Made by a program: the position numbers and the translations under genes
Source: Trissonchulus latispiculum
Lineage: Eukaryota > Nematoda > Enoplea > Enoplida > Ironidae
Direction: 5' to 3'
Length of the DNA stretch: 64,000 bases
NCBI GenBank assembly: GCA_030248195.1
Contig: JASAND010030817.1
Location: forward strand, 28,903 to 92,902
Part shown: positions 43,881 through 55,109 of the stretch, in pieces
Numbering within the stretch: the first letter of the stretch is position 1
Layout of the letters: every line of letters starts with the position of its first letter
The notes under the pieces: model-generated
What the model was told of the DNA's origin: nothing
The model's database searches: none
The model's input: the letters and a program-made list of their open reading frames with translations, nothing else

Positions 43881-45140
43881 TTTCGCATATATAAACTAAT
43901 TTCCTTAACGTAGTAACCACTCTAGTAAGATGATAACCACTCTGAAGTATGCATTTGTTGAACAAAGTCGTGGATATACGTACTTACATACATAAATACA
44001 TAAGCTGTTTGGACACCAAAGTTCACAAGAATAACCCAAAATCTTTGCTAAATCGCTCGAAAAAAATTTCAAGCTTGAATTTTCCGGAAAACATCTAGTT
44101 TTTGCTGGAGGCTGTCACCCCCAGACCCCCATTTTTAAATTCGTGTTTTTTATCTTGGTGTTGTGCTTCATTATGATTGCTCTGTTCTTTCTATTTTTAC
44201 TATTTTTCCGAAATCTTTCTATCTGCTTTTAATTTTAAAATGTATATATATATATAAATGTTCCTAAACCAAATTTTATACTAATTTTTCCCTGTGGCAG
44301 CTTTGGTTTTTCTGGCTGCCGAAATCAAAATTTTGAGTGTTTCTATTAAGGACTTTTTACAGTTTTACAAAATTTTCTCAGCTTCTGGGGGGCTCCCCCC
44401 CAGACCCCCCGCGTTTTCACCTGTAACTTTATATTCTTGTCAAAAACACGTATATACATACACATGCTTCGACTTTGGAAAAATAGTTGTATATAACTTG
44501 GTTATACTATTCGTTAAATGTTAAAAATACGTTCAAATACAACATAATCAATAAAATTCATTAGTTATCATTGCAAAACTAAAAAATATGAATTTCGCAA
44601 TTTTTTGCGAAGTTCCGCAAAAAATTTTGGAGGACTGCGTAAAAGTTCGCAAAAAGTTTCGACGAAAAAAAAAACACAGGTGGGGGGTAATCTGGAAAAG
44701 ACCCACTGTGTCTTTACAGTCACAGAGGGCATTATATAGGTTGGTATTAACTGGCATTTCGTCCGGCGACAAAGCGGTTTTTTCTGTCTGTCTGAATATG
44801 TAAGGACTGTATATATTAAGTTTTTATTGCGCAATATATGTACCTACTTAGTCTAGTTTAGTAGTTTGATAGGTATATGTTTGTCTAGTCAGCATCTGTG
44901 ACCAATAAATTGCCCTTCCAGCTGAACTTTTCTGCTTACTACAATTTATCGTCAGGTGTTTTTACTGTCTGTTGTATTTATATACACAGTTGCACAAAAC
45001 ATGCATATCTGACGTTTTTTAGGGTCTTGAATCTGGAGGGGCAGCACCCCGCCCCAGCTTGAGGCTCCGCTCCCAAACCACACCTTTCAAATTTTACCCC
45101 TGGGGGTCGCCCTCCGTCGCGAAATTCTGGATCTGCCAGT
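43881..45140. repeat. Decayed GC-hairpin elements and a partial CGAAATTCCGC repeat
   Basis: GC hairpins occur near 44106 and 44385 (CTGGGGGGCTCCCCCCCAG). 44585-44740 is a partial relative of 43380-43640. No gene. Confidence 0.55.
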
Positions 45141-45144
45141 GTGT

Positions 45145-45147
<3 letters not shown>

Positions 45148-45194
<47 letters not shown>
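45148..45194. repeat. (TA)n microsatellite
   Basis: Pure TA run directly left of the next element. Confidence 0.95.
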
Positions 45195-45198
<4 letters not shown>

Positions 45199-45536
45199 GC
45201 GCGTAGCCAGAGGGGGCGGGGCAAGGGGGCCTGCTCCCCCAAAATTGGATTGCACCCTTGGAAAATACCTGCCATCAGCAAATATTTATGACGCGGACAT
45301 CAACTGTGACTGCGCTGAGCCTGAGAATTGATGAAAATTAAAACAATTTAGAGCTAGTATCCAAGATTTTTTGGGCCTTCTGCGGGAATTACTATTTATT
45401 CGTCGTCAATTTTAGAATATAATTTCAATTTACGTAATCAGAAATGTAATAAACATAATCTTGACTAGTATAATGTAGTAAAGTTGTAGCACTTACGCGC
45501 AGTTTTCGCTCAAGAACGCGTCATTCGCTTCCCTTC

Positions 45537-45578
<42 letters not shown>

Positions 45579-45833
45579 TTTTGAATAAGCTTTCTATTAT
45601 TTAATCCAAACTACTTTTGATTATGCTACAAGACAAAAAATATGCTCAGAAAAATTCATTTCAGACAGCAAAAAAGCTTTTAAAAATTAAAGCTTCTTAA
45701 AAATTGTTAATTTAAAGAAATATATATATATAAGCTAACGTAATAAAATGCTTGCGGTTCCCTTTTTAACTGCTTCAGTTAAGTTTAAAAATTTTGGCTT
45801 GCTCCCCCAAATTTTTTTGTGGTTACGCTAGTG
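45194..45833 (+). mobile_element. GCGTAGCCAG-family TIR element
   Basis: 640 bp with ends CAGGCGCGTAGCCAGAGGG and GGTTACGCTAGTG; flanks TATATATA and GATATATT are only a weak duplication. A (TA)n run interrupts it at 45537-45574. Confidence 0.7.
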
Positions 45834-46334
45834 GATATATTTATTCCTACACTTTTGCCGGAAGTTAGATTTTTAGGCAACATCCATTAATTATATAGGT
45901 AGCTGTAAATTTAGAAAAAATTATAAAAATTTCACCTCGAAAATTTATATATATATACGTATATACCTATATATATATGCGTATATATTTTTGGCACGTT
46001 TTGGCGATCGCCAAGACAGTGGGGGACATGCCGAAAGGGAAGGGGCGGGACCCCACTAAAAGTGTTAGGGAATTATTTCACCCCCAACTCGTTTGGAGGG
46101 AAATACGTAGTTAAATTGCATTCTTCATTACCACATTGTATTACCATGGTTTTAAGGGTTGAAATAAAGGTGATGGAAACTTGAGGGTTCTGTCTGACCC
46201 ATCTGCAATAAAAATGAAGCAATTTTTTGGCTTAAAAATATATATATATAATATTTAATAATTTTATTGGTTTGATCCTGTTGCCGGCCTACCCCGTAAT
46301 GGCCCCCATACGTTTGTATGAAGTGTCGTTTTTA

Positions 46335-46385
<51 letters not shown>

Positions 46386-47206
46386 TGTTTGTTTACTGTT
46401 CTTATTTTCAGGGCTTATATGTAATTGCTGTGTAGCCTTAGTAGATCTGACTTTCTTGTTGCATACATACCCTATTATTTGCAGACTTCGTATTGCTTGG
46501 ACCCTTACTTCTTTCGAGATTTCGCTTCTCGGGATTTTATTTGGTAATAAAACTGGTAGAATGGCTGTTATTGATTACTGTCGATACATTGATTTTGGGC
46601 CCGAAGCCCTTGTCGATTTTAGCCCTGGCATTGTGTTTGCTGAATTTGCCTGTTTAACTGCATATATAGCTGCTTATTAGCCTAGCTGGCTGGCATGTGT
46701 AAGCTGAAGCTTTACAAAAGCTTACATCCATTTTAACGCACGCCGGCTCGGAGTGTTTCAAGAAGTATATACATATATATCTCTATAGCATTGTGCAAAT
46801 TTGTGGTGAACTTTCGTTTAACTTTGTTGCGGAAGGAACTAGATTCCAATTGCTTATATTCCCCACCGATTACGTATATAATTAATCTGCAAACCATTGG
46901 ATCTCAATATTTGTTCGTATTCCTATATTGACATAGATTGGGACATTTCAGAATTAAATAATACGTCTTTATTTTAAAGAACTAATATTTAAAGATTTTC
47001 TTATTCCCGGCTTTATATAGATACCGATATTATCTCCTCTAACTTGCTTTATTCTGTCTGTGCAATTTAAAGCCGATATCCTGACATCCTTGGAGACTTA
47101 AAAGGAAATAAATTGTTCAGTTTCAATTACGGTCATCTGGTCACCTGTTCTCACCTACTAACTAATTACATATATCGATAATTACACTAATAATTGTGGT
47201 GTAGTC
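45834..47206. other. Upstream of GRK, presumed 5' UTR/promoter region
   Basis: Contains a (TA)n run at 46336-46382 and an unrecognised 74-codon open frame (46456-46680) with no supporting similarity. GC content rises slightly toward 46730. A promoter cannot be placed by eye. Confidence 0.4.
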
Positions 47207-47319
47207 ATGGCTGACCTGGAGGCAGTTTTGGCGGACGTGAGCTACCTCATGGCCATGGAAAAGTCGAAGACCACCCCGGCAGCTCGGGCCAGCAAAAAGA
47301 TTATGCTCCCGGATCCGTC
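47207..47319 (+). CDS. GRK2: GRK2/3 coding exon 1
   Basis: 113 bp, 37 codons plus two bases of Ser. Encodes the N-terminal receptor-contacting helix [20 protein letters not shown] and [14 protein letters not shown]. The donor is GTAAGT. The start is fixed by identity with animal GRK2 N-termini. Confidence 0.96.
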
Positions 47320-50300
47320 GTAAGTTTTCTGAATTTTTTCAGAACTTTTCGGTTCTTGGCTAAGTCTTTCCCCTGATTGCATTTCTTTTTAATTGCAGGT
47401 CTTTTTTTTATTTTTTGAGATACTTTCACTCGGGGAGTGGCGTAATAACCGGCTGAAAATTGCGACGTTTTGGGACGCGATGCGCACGTGATTGCCTGCC
47501 ACGTATATATATATATATAATTGTTTTGGTAAAAAACAGTTATGCAGCACTTACGTATGTACTTGTAAACTTGTATGTATAGGCCTGGGGAAATTCGAAA
47601 TCCCAGGAGGGGACAGGCTGTGGAAGTTTTGGAAGTAGAAATCTTTCTTAGATTTTCTTTTCGTAGAAGTTTCTTCAAAAATGCCAGGATTTAAGCTAAA
47701 AATAGCCATTTTTACGAAAAAATCTCCAGCGAAGCCTTTGAAAATTGGCCTATTTTTGCCAAAAATTTGGGCCTCCAAAAAATAACGGGGGGGGGGAAGC
47801 AAAAATACATTGAGAGGGAGATTACGGGGGGGAAGGCAATTTCGGGGGGGGGGAAGGTCATTTTCGCAGGGGGGCCGTCCCCCCCTGTAAAAATACCTTG
47901 AAAAGTGCTAGTCTCGAGACTTGGCCAGTCTCGGTCTCACTGAAAATTTTGTCTCTCTTAACCCTGTGTTAAAAGTTAGTTATTTTTATAAAATTTGGCC
48001 TTCCGAGCTATATATTTGTTTTGGGCAATAGTTAGTACTAAGGGGGACCTACTTTTTAGGGGAGGGTAGTTTATATATACCCTTCTTGTGCAATAAGCCA
48101 GGCAGGTGCGAATTATGTAAAATTGGATCCATTTGCCTACCCCTGCCCCGCCATGTTCTGTTGAAACGTTCCTAATAAATAAAATGAGTTGATGACAGTT
48201 TCAGTTTTAAAGCTGTAGAAGTGTCGAGATTGAATCTATATCCCTTGTCCTGCTCTTGTTTATTTTGTTTGTTTTGTTGATTGTTTAGTTTTCTACTAAC
48301 AACAATTTAAACCAGCTAACCATTTTTGTCTTGTATACAGGCGCGTAGCCAGGGGGGGAATTCCCCCCTCCGAAATTGTGTTGCCCCCCAGGAATTTTTT
48401 CCTGCCATGTGTGAAACGACCATTTTTCAAAAAATTTTTCGCGCCTTCGGCGCGAAATAAGTGTATTATACCATTATAATATATATATATACGTGTTTCG
48501 CACTAAAAAATGAGAACCAATTACCCTGTTTGGTGTACTTTAACCACCTTCTGCATCATTTGGGTGCAAAAACACGCACTGTGCCTTAAATATTATTGTA
48601 ATTTCAACGAATGCTCTGTAAAAATTCCACGAAGGTTACGAAATAGAAAAATCTCTCAGCTTCTGGGGGGCTCCGCCCCCAGACCCCCCGAAAAAATTTT
48701 GCATTCCCCCCCCGAAATTTTTTCTGGCTACGCTAGTGCTTGTATATAATTGTTACCTATGAAAGTATGTTGCCTTATATACCGAGTAAACACCTTTGTA
48801 TTGTATTGTATTGTTTGCTGTAAAATGTTTGTTTGTTTGATTGTTTGTTTCAGTGTACGAAGTATTATGCATAAGTATTTGGAGAAGACGGGAGAGGCTA
48901 CTTTTGACAGGATATTCAATCAGAAACTTGGTAGGTTATGTTCACTACTGACTGACTTAAACTTTGCGATGTTTATGGGTGGAGCTTCTAGCCCTCAACG
49001 GGCGCCTCGTCCAAAATGAGGCGCATATTTTTGAAAATGTTTCGGTCGTAAATTTTGACGTTTACATATATACGTAAAAATCGTTAACAAGTGCTATTTT
49101 TGGATATTTGTGATGGTAACACAGTTGAAAAGTCACTGAGAAAGCGATACCGGAACATTTTTCAGTGATTTAGAGTAAGAATGGTAAAAACTGGCCAATA
49201 TTTTGGGTATGGTCGGTTGGTAATCGGGATTTATTGGGGGCTTTTCATGAAGGGGCTTCTCCAAATAGGGAAGGCTCTGCACCACCTTTCAGTAAAAACA
49301 AGCCAGCCTGGAGTTTGGATTGAATATATAAGTAAGTATATAACTACTATATCATAGGTGCGGTGGTCTGGGCTTATTCTAGGGATTTTTTCTTGGGGGG
49401 CTCCTTGGGAAGGGAACCGAGGTTCGATTCCCGCCTTAGCCATAATGACGTTACATTGTTTCCTTGAGCAAGAAACTTAGGTCACTGCTCCGCCGGTCGG
49501 ATGAGGCGTTAAATTGGTGGGCCCGTGTGCTGCCTTGCTGGGGGTAGTGCACGCTAAAGAACCCTTAATCCACTATCATCAAGCGTAGGGTGCGGAGTTC
49601 CCGGTGGAAGGTACCCCCCTTGGGATATACCAGCACTTCTGCAATGTGGTCCGCCTACCTCCTGCGAAGGAGTGTTGGGTGCAAACGAGTTATGTACTTA
49701 AAATGGATCACACAACTTTCCGGGTTTGTCTCTGATCCCACCCCATCTGTGCTTGGGGCTTGGAGTGTCGAAAGATGCTGTGCTCCTCTACCTTGCGTAT
49801 GAGCAGTTAATGGATGTCTCCCTACCGGAGCCGAAAGGCCAAGAAGGTGTCTGCTCCAGCTTCCCATTGTGGGACAGCATTCAGGCGGGTGTCTTCAATG
49901 CCGAGAATTGCATTGCCGAGAATGCACATTGCCGAGAAAGGCATTGCCGAGAATTGTGCCGAGAAAGGTCAATGCTCATTTCTTGCATTGCCGAGAAAGT
50001 CAAAGAATCATAAATTACATTGCCGAGAAAGGCATTGACGAGAATTGCATTGCTGAGAAAGTGTCTTTATGAAACCTGCTTTATTTATGCTGCACGTGTA
50101 TCACACTCATTAAGGCTAGATGACTATTTTGAACAAGCTTCCTGCAAGTTTCAAGGCAAAATTTGCCGATTATTCATTTAGAATTAATTTATTTCAACAT
50201 TCAGTTAAGTATTTGTAGACACGTCTGTTTACAAAATGCAACAAATTCTACAAGCGATTAATTGCAACGTAAACATTTTTTCGTACGTAAATAGATCTCT

Positions 50301-53300
50301 TGCGCCTCCCCGCCCAGCCCTAACTTTCAATTTTTTACCATAAAATTTTGTATGGGTGCATAATGAAAGCCAAAATTTGCTAATTATATATTCGTTTAAA
50401 ATTCATTTATTTAAGTATATATTCAATTACAGTGTTTCATGAAAACACTTGCTGGAGTCATTCCTAAAGTGTAAAAACACAAAAGTAACGAAAACAATGA
50501 CTAAAAAACTAGGAACTTTTAACCTAAACTTTTATTGATTAGCAACATTTTTATAAAATTATCACATGGGGACACAGAAGCCTGCTCCTAAGAACAACCA
50601 TAAAATTTAGAATTAAAATAAAGTTGCTAGAATAAACTCATCCTTAAGAGTGCTGCAACATAATTTTTCAGCTTGATGTTTTTCCGGGGGATGATTTCTA
50701 CTTTTACAATTTTTCCGGGGTGGGAAATATCTTTGGAAGGAAAGATTTCATCCTGACATCGACTGTCAGGGAAAGAAAGGAGTTACCAATCTTCGCAGCA
50801 TCCATCTTCATTACTTCGGTGTTTTCTACATTTTAGGATTGATTGGACCAAGTGTTTTTGAAAATGTGAAATTTTGCGGTATCTCTTGCACCTTCCCCCA
50901 GCCCCAACCTTCGATTTTTTGGCCACTACCTTTAAAATTTTTGTATGGGTCCATGCTAGGCGATAAATTAAAAATTTTAGAAATTAAAAAATTATAAATT
51001 TTAATTGGTTAGTAGGAAGACCAAGGGCATGAAAAACTTGGATACAAGCGAAAGCTGTAAGCTTATACAGAGCTAACGAAAAGCTGAATCGAAAAACTGA
51101 TTTCAGATTCGTGGTCAGCGCTTCACTCACAAAACACCTGTATGCAAGTTTTCAGCAGAGCCAGGAACAAAAATTTTTATCTACTTGGCATCCCCTTATC
51201 AATAAATTTTAAAGCTTTTAATTTTATAATTTTAAAATTTTAAAATTTTAGAATTCATCGCCTCCAGTATGCACCCATACAAAATTTTATGGTAAAAAAT
51301 CGAAAGTTAGGGCTGGGGGGGGAGGCGCAAGAGATCTATTTACGTACGAAAAACTGTTTACGTTGCAATTAATCGCTTGTAGAATTTGTTGCATTTTGTA
51401 AACGGACTTGTCTACAAATACTCAACTGAATGTTGAAATAAATTAATTTTAAATGAATAATCAGAAATTTTTGCCTTAAAACTTGCAGGAAGCTTGTTCA
51501 AAATAGTCATCTAGCCTTAATGAGTGTGATACATGCGCAGCATAAATAAAGCAGGTTTCAGAAAGACACTTTCTCAGCAATGCAATTCTCAGCAATGCCT
51601 TTCTCGGCAATGCAATTTATGATTCTTTGACTTTCTCGGCAATGCAAGAAACGAGCACTGACCTTTCTCGGCAATGCAATTCTCGGCAATGCCTTTCTCG
51701 GCAATGTGCATTCTCGGCAATGAATGTTACCCATTCAGGCGACGAAGTGAGAGTCATACTAGCTATGACTGATGGGGAGAAACAAAGGTTAGCGCCCTCA
51801 TATAGCTTCTTGGCTGAGTAGCCCGGCAACAACAACAACAACAACAATAAAACAATTTTTAAACTTCAAAAATCGGACACTTTGATTTTTTCAAAAAGCA
51901 AATTGTCGTACCAAAGATGCGACAATATCTTAAAAACGGCTGGTTTTGCTATATCATTAGCTAACAGTTATGTCTTTGTCACCTCAACAGGGGAGGACTA
52001 GACCCGAGATACCCAGCTTTTTATGTTGTAAGTTGAGTATATAAATAAATAGACAGAAATTCTGATTCTGCATGACCAGCAACAATTGGAAACCGACAGG
52101 CGATAGAAAAATGTTAAAATTGTAAAAAAACATTTAGCTCTCAACGCCGTTCTTGGTCGACAATCACAAAATGTTTATTCGCTTCTCTCTGAGCCAATTT
52201 TACGATGTTCTTTGGCACTATTATCCACGAAGTTAATTCTTACACCAAGTATATATATAAATGGCATATAGGATAGGATACTATAGTAATTTAGTCCTTT
52301 CTCCCTTCAGGTATATAGGTATATCATAGGGGTCGCGGCAGCGACCCCTATAATATGTGTCAAAAGTCCCTGGAGACACCGTAAAATAAGCTGCGCAGAG
52401 GCTGCGCAAAATCCTGCGCAAATTTCATGCGCAAATTGTAGAGCACATCGAGTTTAGTATGTGTGCGAAGTTTCAGCCCCGTATCACTTTCCGTTAAAAA
52501 GTTGCGCCCCGGACCGGTTATGGCGGCGATGTTTTTTTTCCGGTTTCTCCTATTTAATGGTCGTATTGTCCTGACTTTCCGCCTCTTTCACGTAATCTGC
52601 AGCGGAGGCCGGACCTAAAGGGGTATAGGGTCTGGTAGTACCCCATGCGCCATTTAAGAATCGCTACTTTTTTGCGCCGCAGGTGCGCCACTAATTGCCG
52701 CAGCGGCGCCGCAAAGTCGGCTCAGAGCGAAAAGTGACCATTTTTGTGGTCGCTGCGCAGCTCGAACGTTAAGAGCTGGAGCCGATTTCTTTTTATATTC
52801 AGAAACTACATATATTGAACTAACTAAATAGCTAAGTCTCGTTTCTCTATCACTTCCCATGCGACCACAGTGGCCGGTCAAAAATGGTGAAAATTCGAAA
52901 AATGAAAAATCGAAATTTCTCGCTGTGTATTCAACTTAGAAAGCTCAATTCTTTCATACAAAGGTTTTCTGGCACGGCGAATTGATTCCCGTAAGCAGTT
53001 TTGCCGTCGGACCCACCCATATTGCTGGGCTGGTTCCACTTTGCTGTCGGGAGGGTCAAGTCGGTACCGACTTCCAAGAACACCATATAGGACTGTGCAT
53101 AGCCTCTCAAAACTTTGTCCATAGGGGTTTTCTGGTGCGCCCAGCTCATTTCCGGAGTCCGTTTTGCCGTCCGACCCACCCATTTTGCTGGACTGGCTCC
53201 ACTTTGCCGTTTGAAGGGTAAATCGGGTAGGGGGTCAAGTGGTCAAAACTAAAATTTTTCAAAAGTGGTCAAATTTGGTACCAAATGAAAACCCTAAGTG

Positions 53301-55069
53301 AGCTGAGCAACTTTTGTCATAGAACTGCGTACCTAAAGTGGCTGTAGAGTGCTGTGGTAGGGTGGGGGTGGGGACTTAGGCGATTTTGGGTCAAAACTAA
53401 AATTTTTCAAAAGTGGTCAAATTTGGTACCAAATGAAAGCGCTAAGTGAGCTGAACAACTTTTGTCATAGAATTGCATGCTCAAAGTGGCTGTAGAGTGC
53501 TGTGGTAGGGTGGGGGTGGGGACTTAGGCGATTTTGGGTCAAAAATTAAAATTTTCAAAAGTGGTCAAATTTCGAGTCAAATGAAGGCCCGCATCGAACT
53601 GAACAACTTTCGCCATAGAACCACCCACCCAAACTTGCTGTGTCGGATTTATATACTTTCTTTCTCAACCGGATTAAACGACAGACATAGGCCCAACACA
53701 CATATTATCCCCTTTTGTGCGGAGCATTTTTGTTACTTGTATATATATCTATATTAGTGATGTGCGCTGAGAAATTTGCCCGCTCCGGAGCTCCGGCCGG
53801 AGCGGGCTGTCGGAGCACCGGAGCTCCGACTGTCAGTGGAGACAAAATTATAAAAATTTCGGTTTAAGCTAAAAACAGATTGTCTATTCAATAAAAAGCA
53901 TGCCTACTCGCTGTATATATACTTTCATCGCTTAACTGTTTATTTTTAGATGCTTATTTCTTTGCTACATATAAATATACATTTGTTAGCTGTATTTTGA
54001 TCTGAAATAAGTACAGCTTTTGACAATATTTCAGAATATTTGGGTTAATCGATTGTGCATACTGCTGTGTTTACGTAAAAGCACATGTTAGTTTACACTA
54101 CCGCTTATATACATGTTTCAATTTTTTCAAGATTTGGCAAATTTAAATATTATATTCCACATGAAATACTCAATATTTCTTGCAGGAATTTCATCATTTG
54201 TGTGTATACCAAACTTTTCTAATTCATGGCATAAGAAATTGCAAATTTGACATATGTGGACCAGATTTCATTTATATACCCACTATGTATTTAACTTAGC
54301 ATGAGGATGTACATAATCAAATTCAAATATTGTATAAATAAATTTAAGCAAACAGAATTTCTATCTGAAAAATTTGGAAAAGATATACAGGTTTAATGAA
54401 AGCAAAGAAAACAGCTGCAGATGTTGAAAGTTTACATAGAATAGATGTTACGGAAATGTAATGTTTTATTAACTAATAACAAGTAAGAATTTAAAACGTG
54501 TTACAGAATAATTCTTACAAGTAAATTCTTACAAGTATACGTATATTAGAGTTGTATTTAATTTTTCTTTTATATATTTACAAAATGGACAAGTTTAAAT
54601 TGTCTCCAGAAAAAAGAACCGTCTAGAAGAACGCAGCCTTGAGAAAACTGAGGCATTCTTCAAAACTGGAGTACGACAGCTATGTAAAATTCATTACAGT
54701 CTTACGTGCTGTAAGGAGAAATTCTGGAGTTCACAAAAAATATACTTTTAAATTTTTCCTAGCACCTTCAAAGCTTGCAAAAGGCTGCTCCGGGTACCCG
54801 GAGCTCCGGAGCTCCGGAGCAGAAGCTCGCTCCGGAGCACCGAAAATCGGAGCTCCGCTCCGGAGCTCCGTCGGAGCGGAGCTCCGGCGCACATCACTAA
54901 TCTATATGTATATGTAATGTCGATAAAAGTCGATGAGCTCTACAGTTTGCGCATGGCATTTGCGCAAGATATTGTGCAACCACTTCCGCAGCTTATTCTA
55001 CTGTTTCTCCAGCGACGTTTCGCTTGTATTATAACGGTCGGTTTGGCAAATCCACTTGCGCTTCTGCGC

Positions 55070-55109
<40 letters not shown>

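Noticed and set aside
46456..46680. 74-codon frame upstream of GRK
   Set aside because: No recognisable family, no splice context, and length within chance for the region.
49905..50070. CRISPR-like regular repeats
   Set aside because: Units are 12-bp, irregularly spaced, mirrored at the other end of the element, and the context is an animal intron.
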